A DNA stretch of 64,000 nt from Sporosarcina sp. Marseille-Q4063 (GTDB lineage Bacteria > Bacillota > Bacilli > Bacillales_A > Planococcaceae). The stretch's first letter is position 1, and each line of letters begins with the position of its first letter. The position numbers and the translations under genes are program-made. This document shows positions 35,065-43,759 of the stretch, piece after piece. A model generated the notes under the pieces. It ran no database searches. It was not told where the DNA came from and was given only the letters and a program-made list of their open reading frames with translations. The stretch is from NCBI RefSeq assembly GCF_018309085.1, contig NZ_CP070502.1, positions 3,343,001-3,407,000 on the forward strand, given 5' to 3'.

Positions 35065-36363
35065 GTGAAAAGCAAAAAAACGTTAATTAGTCTAGTTTCT
35101 GTATTTCTATTATCTATCTTTGCGTTAGTAGGTTGCTCGTCAGACGACAAAGGGAAAGACAAAGCATCAGGAGATCAAATCACAATTGATATTTTTCAAT
35201 TTAAAGTAGAAATCAAAGATCAGTTTGAAGCGCTCGCAAAAGTATATGAAGATGAAAACCCAGGCGTAAAAATCAACGTTAAAACGGTTGGCGGCGGTAA
35301 CGATTACGGCGCATCACTAAAAACATCATTTTCTTCAGGTGAAGAGCCGGACATTTTCAACGTAGGCGGACCCTCAAGTGTTGAAGAATATAGAGAATAC
35401 TTAGCAGATGTTTCAGATACGAAAGCCATTGAGCAAGCTATCGAAGGAACATTAACTGGCGTAACAGACGGCGATGAAATTTTAGGATTGCCATATAACC
35501 AAGAAGGTTATGGATTAATTTATAATAAAGCGATATTTGAAAAAGCTGGTCTAAGCGCAGATGATATTAAAACTTATGCAGACTTAGAAGAAGCGGTTGA
35601 ATTACTTGAAAGCAAAAAAGACGAGTTAGGCATTGACGCAGTATTTGCATTGCCTGCTAAAGAAAAATGGGTTCTGGGCGATCATATTTCAAATATGTTT
35701 TTCGCATCAGATTTTAATGACGATATAACTGAAGCATACAATTCCGAAACAATTCCATTTAACAAAGGCGATGAGCTGAAAAGATACTTGGACTTACAAA
35801 ACAGCCATTCTGTTCAGCCAGTCCTAAGCCTTGATTATTCACAGCAAGTTGAACAATTATTTTCTTTAGAAAAGGTTGCCATGATTCAACAAGGAAACTG
35901 GGTTTACAACTCGGTATACGATATGGATCCGGAATTAGCTGAAAACGGCATCGGGATTTTTCCAGTTCCAGTTGAAGGTTTTGAAGGTAAGATGCCAGTT
36001 GGCGTTCCACAGTACTGGGCTATAAACGGAAAGAGCGATGAAAAAGTTGTTCAAGCAAGTAAAGATTTCTTAGATTGGGTGTATACATCCGAGACAGGAA
36101 AAAATGCCGTACTCGAAGACTTTAAATTCATCCCTGCTTATAAAGGATACGACGCATCAAAAATTGCAGATCCACTTTCACAAACAATTTACGAATATGC
36201 TGAAGCAGGAGACACACTTGAAGGTTGGGTATACCAAGCAGCACCGACTGGTTGGACTCAAGAATCACTGGGTGTTAATATCCAAAAGTATTTAAGCGGT
36301 GATTTGGAATGGGAAGAAGTACTATCTCAGTCACGTGCTAAATGGGAAGCAGAGCGTAAGTAA
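35065..36363 (+). CDS. ABC importer sugar-binding lipoprotein, LacI-linked operon
   Basis: The 432-residue lipoprotein starts at GTG 35065 with AAAAGGGGAG upstream; the earlier TTG frame start has no ribosome site. The signal peptide ends in lipobox ALVGC (C at ~24), followed by a charged linker 'SSDDKGKDKASGD'. The mature fold shows 'KVYEDENPGVKINVKTVGGG' (~55-74), 'EPDIFNVGGPS' (~92) and 'GLPYNQEGYGLIYNKAIFE' (~135-153), typical of family 1 solute-binding proteins. Ligand unknown. A perfect intercistronic hairpin follows. Confidence 0.93.
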   Translation: MKSKKTLISLVSVFLLSIFALVGCSSDDKGKDKASGDQITIDIFQFKVEIKDQFEALAKVYEDENPGVKINVKTVGGGNDYGASLKTSFSSGEEPDIFNVGGPSSVEEYREYLADVSDTKAIEQAIEGTLTGVTDGDEILGLPYNQEGYGLIYNKAIFEKAGLSADDIKTYADLEEAVELLESKKDELGIDAVFALPAKEKWVLGDHISNMFFASDFNDDITEAYNSETIPFNKGDELKRYLDLQNSHSVQPVLSLDYSQQVEQLFSLEKVAMIQQGNWVYNSVYDMDPELAENGIGIFPVPVEGFEGKMPVGVPQYWAINGKSDEKVVQASKDFLDWVYTSETGKNAVLEDFKFIPAYKGYDASKIADPLSQTIYEYAEAGDTLEGWVYQAAPTGWTQESLGVNIQKYLSGDLEWEEVLSQSRAKWEAERK

Positions 36364-36383
36364 TCAGAGATAGATAGAAAAAT

Positions 36384-36425
36384 ACAGCTAACAAAAAACT
36401 CCTAAAAAAGATTTTTGTTAGCTGT
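36384..36425 (+). promoter_or_regulatory. Intercistronic stem-loop after the second binding-protein gene
   Basis: ACAGCTAACAAAAA (36384-36397) pairs perfectly over 14 bp with TTTTTGTTAGCTGT (36412-36425). There is no terminal U-tract after the stem, suggesting mRNA stabilisation or partial attenuation rather than full termination. Confidence 0.7.
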
Positions 36426-36451
36426 TATCATTTACAACGGAGGTGCTACTA

Positions 36452-37312
36452 ATGCGAAATCGTGATTTTTCATTCTGGTTATTTTTGACGCCGGTCATCT
36501 TGAGTTTAAGTCTGGTTATCCTGGTTCCATTTGTTTACGGATTTATTTACTCCTTTACGAATTGGAATGGCATGGTGGCGACTGAATTTCTTGGTTTTAA
36601 GAACTACATCACCTTATTTAAAGATGCTGAATTCAGGGCATCGATATGGTTTACGACTAAATTTGCAATTTGCTCGGTCATTCTCCTGAACTTTCTAGGC
36701 TTAGGACTCGCATTACTTGTCACCCGTAATATTAAAACGAATAATTTAATGAGAACCGTTTTCTTTATGCCGAACCTAATCGGCGGACTGATTTTGGGAT
36801 TCATTTGGCAGTTTATTTTCATCAGCGTTTTTGGAAACTTAGGAGACTTACTTGGAATCGAAGCGTTAACAGGATGGTTGTCAACAACTGCAACTGGCTT
36901 CTGGGGACTCGTCATCTTAACGTCATGGCAAATGGCCGGTTACATAATGATTATTTATATCGCTTACTTGGAAAATATACCGAAGGACTTGCTCGAGGCG
37001 GCAGAAATCGATGGGGCATCTAGTTTCCAACGTTTTCGCAACATCACATTCCCATTAGTGGCACCTGCTTTCACGGTTAGCATGTTCCTGACCCTGTCCA
37101 ATTCGTTTCAAATCTATGATCAAAACTTATCCTTAACAAACGGTGGTCCGTTCAACTCAACACAAATGGTTGCAATGGATATTGTGAAAACCGCCTTTAC
37201 TGAAAATAAAATGGCTTTCGCGCAATCAAAAGCGGTCATTTTCTTCATCATTGTAGCTGCAGTCGCAATCACGCAAGTTTATTATAATAAGAAAAAGGAG
37301 GTCGACATGTAA
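36452..37312 (+). CDS. ABC sugar permease, MalF/UgpA-type
   Basis: The 286-residue membrane permease has six hydrophobic segments and the EAA loop 'LEAAEIDGASSFQRFRNITF' (~187-206). CGGAGGTG fits the ATG at 36452. Its stop overlaps the next start by one base (TAATG). No ATPase gene accompanies it. Confidence 0.93.
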   Translation: MRNRDFSFWLFLTPVILSLSLVILVPFVYGFIYSFTNWNGMVATEFLGFKNYITLFKDAEFRASIWFTTKFAICSVILLNFLGLGLALLVTRNIKTNNLMRTVFFMPNLIGGLILGFIWQFIFISVFGNLGDLLGIEALTGWLSTTATGFWGLVILTSWQMAGYIMIIYIAYLENIPKDLLEAAEIDGASSFQRFRNITFPLVAPAFTVSMFLTLSNSFQIYDQNLSLTNGGPFNSTQMVAMDIVKTAFTENKMAFAQSKAVIFFIIVAAVAITQVYYNKKKEVDM

Positions 37313-38130
37313 TGAAAGATAAGAAGCGTAATCTGATCATCATTGAAATTATCGGCCTCTTGCTTGCATTATTATGGATTTCACCTTTTTACTTGATGAT
37401 TGTGAACGCATTCAAAACGAAAAAGGAAATATTCTCAGGCGTGCTCGGACTTCCGGAAGGGTTTGAAACGAATAACTTCGTTCAAGCTTTTAAGGATCTG
37501 GACTTTGTTAATTCTCTTTTCAACTCCGTTCTCATCACGGTTGTCGGCGTAGGAATTATTATTCTTTTCTCCTCGATGGCTGGATATGCACTAGCTCGGA
37601 ATAAAAGTAAACTGAGCGCACTTCTACTACTACTTTTTGTAGCGGCAATGCTAATTCCGTTCCAATCCGTTATGATTCCACTCGTATCGCTATTCAGCAA
37701 AGCTGATATGTTGAATCGTGCGGGGCTTATCTTTATGTATTTAGGATTCGGTTCGAGTCTATCGATATTTTTATATCACGGTGCAATGACCGGAATTTCG
37801 AATTCATTAGACGAAGCGGCAATTATCGATGGTGCCAATAAATTTCAAGTGTTTTGGCATATCATATTTCCATTATTGAAACCGATTTCTGTTACAGTTG
37901 GAATATTGAATGTAATTTGGATTTGGAATGATTATCTATTGCCATCCCTTATCCTTTCAGATGCAAATGCGACGATTCCGATTAAAATGTTCTTGTTCTT
38001 CGGACAATATACGAAACAGTGGCATTTAGCATTGGCAGGCCTAACAATCGCAATTATTCCAGTGATTATTGGCTACTTCTTTGCACAAAAGCAAATTATT
38101 GAAGGAGTATCTGAGGGAGCCGTTAAATAA
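37312..38130 (+). CDS. ABC sugar permease, MalG/UgpE-type
   Basis: The 272-residue permease with six membrane segments has the EAA loop 'DEAAIIDGANKFQVFWHIIF' (~167-186) and the tail 'FAQKQIIEGVSEGAVK' typical of MalG-type proteins. AAGGAGG within the preceding gene end is its ribosome site. Completes the second importer. Confidence 0.93.
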   Translation: MKDKKRNLIIIEIIGLLLALLWISPFYLMIVNAFKTKKEIFSGVLGLPEGFETNNFVQAFKDLDFVNSLFNSVLITVVGVGIIILFSSMAGYALARNKSKLSALLLLLFVAAMLIPFQSVMIPLVSLFSKADMLNRAGLIFMYLGFGSSLSIFLYHGAMTGISNSLDEAAIIDGANKFQVFWHIIFPLLKPISVTVGILNVIWIWNDYLLPSLILSDANATIPIKMFLFFGQYTKQWHLALAGLTIAIIPVIIGYFFAQKQIIEGVSEGAVK

Positions 38131-38151
38131 ATTGAGTTGGAGTGAAGACCT

Positions 38152-39177
38152 ATGTCGGTCACGATTAAAGATGTTGCAAAACGTGCGAATGTAGCTCCGT
38201 CAACCGTTTCTCGTGTAATCTCAGATAGTCCATTAATTAGCGAGAAGACTAAACGTAAAGTTCATAAAATCATGGACGAAATGGGTTACCAGTTGAACTA
38301 TAATGCGCGTATACTTGCACAAAAATCGACGAAAACAATCGGAATCGTTATGAAGAACTCGACAAAAGAATCCATGCATAATACTTTTTTTCCTGAAGTA
38401 ATCCGCGGAATTAGTGCGTTATGCAGCAAGTATGACTTCAGCATCAGTCTCACAACGGGCGAATCCGAAGAAGAGATTTTTAATGATACGGTCAAGATGG
38501 TCGGCGGCAAAAGAGTCGACGGCATCATTGTTTTATATTCAAAAAAAGATGATAAAGTCGTTCCTTATTTAATTGAATCAGGCATTCCTTTCGTTGTCAT
38601 AGGGAAGCCATTAATCGAATCGGGCAACATCATGTTTGTCGATAACGATAATGTTCAAGCGGCAAAAGAAGCAACCAACTATTTATTGAATTTCGGTCAC
38701 GAAAAAATCGCATTTATAGGTGCAGATACGGAGTTTGAAGTGGGGGAAGCCAGATTAAACGGTTTCCTGCAAGCAATGCACAGCAAGGGACTGGATGTAT
38801 CGGATGCTTATATTAAAGATACGCAATTAGACCCTGGCCACGGAAAGCAAGTTGTTGCGGAATTAATGGATTTACCTGAACCGCCAACAGCTCTCATCAT
38901 TCCGAATGATTTAAATGCTTTGATCGCATTGACAGCTTTAGGCGAACGGTACATCAAAGTACCTGAAGACGTAAGTATAATCAGCTTTAATAATTCGATG
39001 ATTTCGGAAGTGTCCAATCCACCGTTAACATCAGTCGATATACAGATATTTCAATTGGGCTACGAAGCGGGAAACTGCTTGATAGAGCTAATCAATGATC
39101 CAGATATGTTTAAAAAGAGCGTCATTATACCAACCGTTATTCACGAAAGAAGCTCGTGTACGACGTTAAAAGTTTAG
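38152..39177 (+). CDS. LacI family transcriptional regulator
   Basis: The 341-residue repressor has the N-terminal LacI HTH and hinge (~1-58, 'TIKDVAKRANVAPSTVSRVI'). A periplasmic-binding-protein-like effector domain follows, with 'GIVMKNST', 'VDGIIVLYS' and 'DNVQAAKEATNYLLNFGHEK' (~163-182). It lies within the operon it most likely controls. Candidate operators of form TGCAAnCGnTTnCA occur before the binding protein (34958, 35025) and directly after this gene (39203). The inducer is probably the imported sugar or a product of it. Confidence 0.94.
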   Translation: MSVTIKDVAKRANVAPSTVSRVISDSPLISEKTKRKVHKIMDEMGYQLNYNARILAQKSTKTIGIVMKNSTKESMHNTFFPEVIRGISALCSKYDFSISLTTGESEEEIFNDTVKMVGGKRVDGIIVLYSKKDDKVVPYLIESGIPFVVIGKPLIESGNIMFVDNDNVQAAKEATNYLLNFGHEKIAFIGADTEFEVGEARLNGFLQAMHSKGLDVSDAYIKDTQLDPGHGKQVVAELMDLPEPPTALIIPNDLNALIALTALGERYIKVPEDVSIISFNNSMISEVSNPPLTSVDIQIFQLGYEAGNCLIELINDPDMFKKSVIIPTVIHERSSCTTLKV

Positions 39178-39202
39178 GTTACGCCTAAATTTTAACTGTT
39201 TA

Positions 39203-39216
39203 TGCAACCGGTTGCT
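39203..39216. promoter_or_regulatory. LacI-type operator before the ThuA-like gene
   Basis: TGCAACCGGTTGCT contains the perfect 12-bp palindrome GCAACCGGTTGC (39204-39215), the most symmetrical of three related sites in this operon. It lies 39 nt upstream of the ThuA-like start and suggests an internal promoter under LacI control. Confidence 0.7.
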
Positions 39217-39254
39217 TGAATCAATGCAACAAGCTAATAAAGGAGAGATTATCT

Positions 39255-39980
39255 ATGAATATTGTCGTATGGAACGAAAATCGCCATGAGAAGAAAAATC
39301 CAGTCGTAGCAGATATATACCCAGAAGGAATTCACGGTGCAATTGCAAACTTTTTAAAAGAAGATGCACATACAGTCACTACCGCAACGCTCGATGAACC
39401 TGAACATGGTTTATCCGAAGAAGTATTGAATAATGCGGACGTTCTTCTTTGGTGGGGACATCTTGCGCATGATGAAGTCGAAGATGAGATTGTTGAACGC
39501 GTGAAAAAGCGCGTGTTAGAAGGCATGGGCTTGATCGTTTTGCACTCGGGTCATTTCTCCAAAATCTTCAAAACGCTAATGGGCACGACTTGCGATTTGA
39601 AATGGCGCGAAGCCGATGAAAAAGAACGATTATGGGTAGTCGATCCGAGCCATCCGATCACAGAAGGAATCGGGGAATATATTGAACTTGAAAAAGAAGA
39701 AATGTACGGGGAACACTTTGATATCCCGGCACCAGATGAGTTGGTTTTTGTCAGCTGGTTCGAAGGCGGGGAAGTTTTCCGAAGCGGCGCAACCTTCAAA
39801 CGCGGGAACGGAAAGATCTTTTATTTCCGTCCGGGACATGAAACATACCCGACTTATCATAATGTAGATGTGCAAAAAGTAATTCGTAATGCAGTCAAAT
39901 GGGCTGAAAATACGAATACACCAACACCTGTTTACGGAAATGCGAAGCCATTAGAAAAATTGGCAAACTATAACGAATGA
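39255..39980 (+). CDS. ThuA-like trehalose-utilisation family protein
   Basis: The 241-residue protein has the ThuA/glutamine-amidotransferase-like fold: '[20 protein letters not shown]' (~3-22), '[14 protein letters not shown]' (~63-76), '[19 protein letters not shown]' (~95-113) and '[14 protein letters not shown]' (~190-203). In rhizobia ThuA acts with the Gfo/Idh enzyme ThuB in trehalose use through keto-sugars. Here it is followed within 17 nt by a Gfo/Idh gene and then a TIM-barrel gene, the same functional set. AAAGGAGAGA fits the ATG at 39255. The substrate need not be trehalose. Confidence 0.92.
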   Translation: MNIVVWNENRHEKKNPVVADIYPEGIHGAIANFLKEDAHTVTTATLDEPEHGLSEEVLNNADVLLWWGHLAHDEVEDEIVERVKKRVLEGMGLIVLHSGHFSKIFKTLMGTTCDLKWREADEKERLWVVDPSHPITEGIGEYIELEKEEMYGEHFDIPAPDELVFVSWFEGGEVFRSGATFKRGNGKIFYFRPGHETYPTYHNVDVQKVIRNAVKWAENTNTPTPVYGNAKPLEKLANYNE

Positions 39981-39997
39981 ATTTAGGAGTGGAAAAC

Positions 39998-41020
39998 ATG
40001 AAGTTAAAAGTAGCTGTTATTGGATGCGGGAGTATCGCAAGAAATAGGCATTTAAAAGAATATCAAAATAACGATGCAGTAGAAATTGTAGCGGTTTGCG
40101 ATATTGTCGAAGAAAGAGCCGTGGAAATGGCAAGCGAGTATGGTGCAAAATCCTATACAAGTTATGAAGAATTGCTTAAAAACGAAGAGCTAGACGCAGT
40201 TAGCGTTTGTCTGCCGAACTATTTACATGCGCCAGTTTCGATCGCTGCATTGAACGCAGGATGTCACGTATTATGTGAAAAACCGATGGCGACATCTAAA
40301 GAAGAAGCGGAAGACATGATTAATGCTGCGACTGCTGCGAATAAAAAGCTAATGATTGCGCATAATCAGCGTTTCGTACCGTCTCATGCGAAAGCAAGAG
40401 AATTAATTGCCAATGGTGAAATCGGAAAGATTTATAGTTTCAGAACGGCTTTCGGACACGGCGGACCTGAACAATGGAGCGTTGAAGGTGAAGATAGCTG
40501 GTTCTTTAAAAAGGATCAAGCGTTTATCGGTGCAATGGGCGATCTCGGGGTCCATAAAGCAGACTTGCTTCGTTTCTTACTCGGGGAAGAGTTTGTTGAA
40601 GTCGCTGGTTTTATCGAAACGAGCGCAAAAGAAAACACAGATGTCGATGACAATGCGGTTTGTATTTTGAAGACAGAAAACGGGATTATTGGAACACTCG
40701 CAGCGAGCTGGGCTTATTCCGCAAAAGAAGATAATTCTACGGTTATTTACGGCGAAAAAGCAATTTTGCGCATTGAAGATGACCCTAAATATTCATTAAT
40801 CGTTCAATATAAAACGGGTGAAGTCGTGAACTACGAATTAGGCGGCATTCAGTCAAACGCTGAAGGCGGTCAAACAACGACACATACGATCAATCATTTT
40901 GTAGACGCGATTATCGAAGACACTGAACCACTTATTAACGGTGAAGAAGGAAAAAAATCATTAGAAGTGATTTTAGGCGCTTTGGAATCAATGAAAACAA
41001 AACAGTTTGCTAGAATCTAA
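39998..41020 (+). CDS. Gfo/Idh/MocA dehydrogenase, copy 2 of the duplicated pair
   Basis: The 340-residue dehydrogenase has 'KVAVIGCGSIARNRHLKEY' (~4-22), 'HVLCEKPMATSKEEA' (~91-105) and 'MGDLGVHKADLLRFLL' (~179-194). GGAGTGG fits the ATG at 39998, and the N-terminus then aligns with copy 1 at 29657. The long, near-identical central stretch indicates a recent common origin. GC-richer codons here than in copy 1 suggest this copy is closer to the host's style. The ThuA-Gfo/Idh-TIM barrel order implies ring oxidation followed by hydrolysis, isomerisation or elimination. Confidence 0.93.
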   Translation: MKLKVAVIGCGSIARNRHLKEYQNNDAVEIVAVCDIVEERAVEMASEYGAKSYTSYEELLKNEELDAVSVCLPNYLHAPVSIAALNAGCHVLCEKPMATSKEEAEDMINAATAANKKLMIAHNQRFVPSHAKARELIANGEIGKIYSFRTAFGHGGPEQWSVEGEDSWFFKKDQAFIGAMGDLGVHKADLLRFLLGEEFVEVAGFIETSAKENTDVDDNAVCILKTENGIIGTLAASWAYSAKEDNSTVIYGEKAILRIEDDPKYSLIVQYKTGEVVNYELGGIQSNAEGGQTTTHTINHFVDAIIEDTEPLINGEEGKKSLEVILGALESMKTKQFARI

Positions 41021-41041
41021 AAATACTGGGAGGTTTTTTCT

Positions 41042-42010
41042 ATGAAACTAGGTGTATTTGCAGTTTTATTCGCACAAAAATCATTCGAAGAAATGCTTGA
41101 CCATGTTCAAGCTGCAGGCTTAGATGCAATTGAAATCGGTACAGGTGGTTATCCAGGAGATGCTCATTGTAATGTCGATGAGCTACTTGCAAGCGAAGAT
41201 AAGCGAAAAGAATACTTAGATAAAGTTCATTCGCGCGGATTAACCATAAGCGCGTTTAGCTGTCACGGAAATCCCGTTTCGCCGAATCAACAAATTGCAC
41301 AGGATGCTCATGAAACATTCGTGAAAACGGTGAAACTTGCACAACTATTGGACGTTCCAGTGGTAAATACTTTTTCAGGAACACCTGGATCAAATGAAGA
41401 TTCTAAACAACCGAATTGGCCAATTTCTCCGTGGCCGACAGAGTACACGGATATTTACAACTGGCAATGGGAAGAGAAACTCATTCCTTACTGGAAAGAA
41501 CAAGGGAAATTTGCGGAAAATCATGGCGTAAAAATCGGCATCGAACTTCACGGCGGATTTTCGGTTCACACGCCGTACACGATGTTGAAATTAAGAGAAG
41601 CGACTTCACCGGCAATCGGCGCGAATTTGGATCCAAGTCATCTATGGTGGCAAGGTATTGATCCAGTCGCGGCAATCAAGATTTTAGGGAAAGAAAATGC
41701 GATTCATCATTTCCATGCAAAAGATACTTACATCGACCAGGAAAATGTGAATATGCACGGGTTAACAGATATGCAACCATACGGAGATGTGCAGTCTCGC
41801 GCATGGACATTCAGGTCTGTCGGCTGCGGGCATAGCATTCAAGAATGGTCAGACATGATGAGTGCGCTTCGAACATATGGCTATGATTATGTCGTAAGCA
41901 TTGAACATGAAGATCCGTTAATGTCTGTTGACGAAGGATTTTCACGTGCCGTGACGAATTTGAAATCTGTATTAATTAAAGACCAACCTGCGGATATGTG
42001 GTGGGTGTAA
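41042..42010 (+). CDS. Sugar phosphate isomerase/epimerase-like TIM barrel, copy 2 of the duplicated pair
   Basis: The 322-residue AP-endonuclease-2-fold protein has 'GIELHGGFSVHTPY' (~165), 'GANLDPSHLWWQG' (~190), 'AIHHFHAKDT' (~212) and 'VVSIEHEDPLMSVDEG' (~287). It is nearly identical to the product of 30712-31680. The ATG at 41042 follows GGGAGG. It is the last gene of the LacI-linked operon. The 356-nt gap after it is AT-rich; I see no gene, clear terminator or clear promoter in it. Confidence 0.93.
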   Translation: MKLGVFAVLFAQKSFEEMLDHVQAAGLDAIEIGTGGYPGDAHCNVDELLASEDKRKEYLDKVHSRGLTISAFSCHGNPVSPNQQIAQDAHETFVKTVKLAQLLDVPVVNTFSGTPGSNEDSKQPNWPISPWPTEYTDIYNWQWEEKLIPYWKEQGKFAENHGVKIGIELHGGFSVHTPYTMLKLREATSPAIGANLDPSHLWWQGIDPVAAIKILGKENAIHHFHAKDTYIDQENVNMHGLTDMQPYGDVQSRAWTFRSVGCGHSIQEWSDMMSALRTYGYDYVVSIEHEDPLMSVDEGFSRAVTNLKSVLIKDQPADMWWV

Positions 42011-42366
42011 CAAATAAGGACACTTGAAAATATTTCTACTTGTTCCTATAACATTAATGACCTTTTCAACTCCAGATCACTAGTTAGGTTATTTTATTTA
42101 TTTATGTTAATATGTAGCATAACTATACAAACATGGAAAAAAGAGCCCCCCAAGTATATGTATAATTTGAGTTACTTCCGACATAACTGACCGATAAGAT
42201 GTTATTTCGCAAAAGATACAAGTTACATCGCATCCTTCCTAGAGTAGTAGTTTGAGTGAAGTCTTTTAGCTGTCGTCCGGAAATTTGATTCGTACCTCGT
42301 ATATGATTATTTTGGAAGAAAGAAGCGAACAGGAGATAACGGATTAAACATAGGGGGAACTTAATA

Positions 42367-43482
42367 ATGGGAAAAGGGCATATTGATACGATAAAGAAAA
42401 TGAATCGAGAATTGGTTATAAGAACGATTAGAATGCAACAACCTGTTAGTAGAATTAGGTTATCTAGAATATTGAATTTGAGTAAATCAACAATATCCTC
42501 TATTGTTGACGATTTAATAAAAGTAAAAGTCATTGAGGAGATAGGATTTGAAGCATCAACTAAAGAAGGCGGAAGAAGAGCTATACAACTTAGTTTTAAT
42601 TCAAAAGTTGGCTATATGATAGGGATTGAAGTCAATAGTTCTTCAATCAATGGTTGTTTAACGGACTTAGATGGAACAATAATTCTGAAGCAAGAATCGA
42701 AATTCGATTTGACTGTACCTAAGATAGTAAGTTTTATTAATGAAATGGTTTATGAATCAAATTTAAGCATTGAGGATATACTAGCAATCGGGTGTTCTGT
42801 ACCTGGAATGGTTGATAGCTTAAACGGTATAGTGATTGATGCACCGGAGTTGAAATGGAAATATACCTTGATTGCTGAGGAGTTGAACCAATACTTCAAT
42901 TGTAAAATTATTATTAATAATAATGTAAACTGTCTGGCCATGGCTGAAAAGTGGTCAGGGCAAGCCCAAGATTGTGAAAATTTTATCTATATTTTAATTG
43001 AAAATGGTATTGGAAGTGCAATATTTGCAAACAACAACTTGGTAATGGGTGCAAGATATACTGCTGGAGAAATAGGGTTTTTCACCTTTCCAAACGATAA
43101 GAAAAAGTTAATGAATAGGTATGGTGATTTTGGGGTTTTCGATAAGAAAACCTCTCTTTTGGCATTCCCGCCAAAAGCAAGGGAAACAATTCAGCAACAA
43201 AAATATAACCAGCTCTCGAGTTCCGATCAATTACTATTTGATGATATTTTACATAATCTTAGCTTTGGAATAGGAAATATGATTAGTCTATTAAATCCTG
43301 AAAAAGTTGTTTTAGGCGGAGGACTAAGAAATTTAATATATGAAAGAAAAGTGGAATTAGAGAGATTAATCAACGAAATTACGCCTATTGAGTACCAGTT
43401 GGCGTTTTCAACAATGAATAGTAAATCTGCTGCATTGGGTAGTATCTCGCCAGCTTTGGTTAATATTCCGGATTTAGTTTGA
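42367..43482 (+). CDS. ROK family transcriptional regulator (XylR/NagC-like) without the zinc motif
   Basis: The 371-residue protein has an N-terminal MarR-like HTH (~15-70, 'ILNLSKSTISSIVDDLIKV'), then a ROK domain ('GYMIGIEVNSSSINGCLTDL', ~80-99; 'IIINNNVNCLAMAE', ~177-190). The usual ROK ExGH zinc site is missing: the equivalent is 'GEIGFFTF' (~235), and no CxCGxxGC cluster follows. It shares this unusual feature with the HTH-less ROK protein just downstream. AGGGGGAAC precedes the ATG. It probably represses the iol-like operon that follows, perhaps with the DeoR protein. Confidence 0.9.
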   Translation: MGKGHIDTIKKMNRELVIRTIRMQQPVSRIRLSRILNLSKSTISSIVDDLIKVKVIEEIGFEASTKEGGRRAIQLSFNSKVGYMIGIEVNSSSINGCLTDLDGTIILKQESKFDLTVPKIVSFINEMVYESNLSIEDILAIGCSVPGMVDSLNGIVIDAPELKWKYTLIAEELNQYFNCKIIINNNVNCLAMAEKWSGQAQDCENFIYILIENGIGSAIFANNNLVMGARYTAGEIGFFTFPNDKKKLMNRYGDFGVFDKKTSLLAFPPKARETIQQQKYNQLSSSDQLLFDDILHNLSFGIGNMISLLNPEKVVLGGGLRNLIYERKVELERLINEITPIEYQLAFSTMNSKSAALGSISPALVNIPDLV

Positions 43483-43555
43483 ATTTAGTCGCAAGAAATG
43501 AGTCAGTAATTTCAATATTATCATAAAAGTATAGAATAATGAGAAAGATTTTACA

Positions 43556-43606
43556 CCTCTAAAATAGACGCTGTATCAATATACACGCCTGTTTTAGAGG
43601 TTTTTT
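43556..43606 (+). terminator. Intrinsic terminator after the ROK regulator
   Basis: CCTCTAAAATAG (43556-43567) pairs with CTGTTTTAGAGG (43589-43600), one mismatch, followed by TTTTTT. Confidence 0.88.
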
Positions 43607-43631
43607 GATATAAATGATAAAAGAATTGATG

Positions 43632-43660
43632 TTGACTTGATAAATGAAAGCCCATATAAT
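43632..43660 (+). promoter_or_regulatory. Sigma-A promoter of the ROK-iolBCJD operon
   Basis: TTGACT (43632-43637) and a perfect TATAAT (43655-43660) are separated by exactly 17 nt. It directly follows the terminator and lies 100 nt before the next start, leaving a leader of about 93 nt. Confidence 0.88.
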
Positions 43661-43759
43661 TCACCTAAGTTAGTTTTCTCTTTGGACAAACTGGGTGTAT
43701 TCTGACTATAAAGTACAAATTATATAAAAATAACCTGATATATATAGGGAGGGTTCGAT

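Noticed and set aside
42011..42366. 136-codon minus-strand frame and a possible gene in the gap before the ROK regulator
   Set aside because: The frame runs mostly antisense into the regulator gene, with no ribosome site or family resemblance; the gap itself shows only AT-rich sequence.
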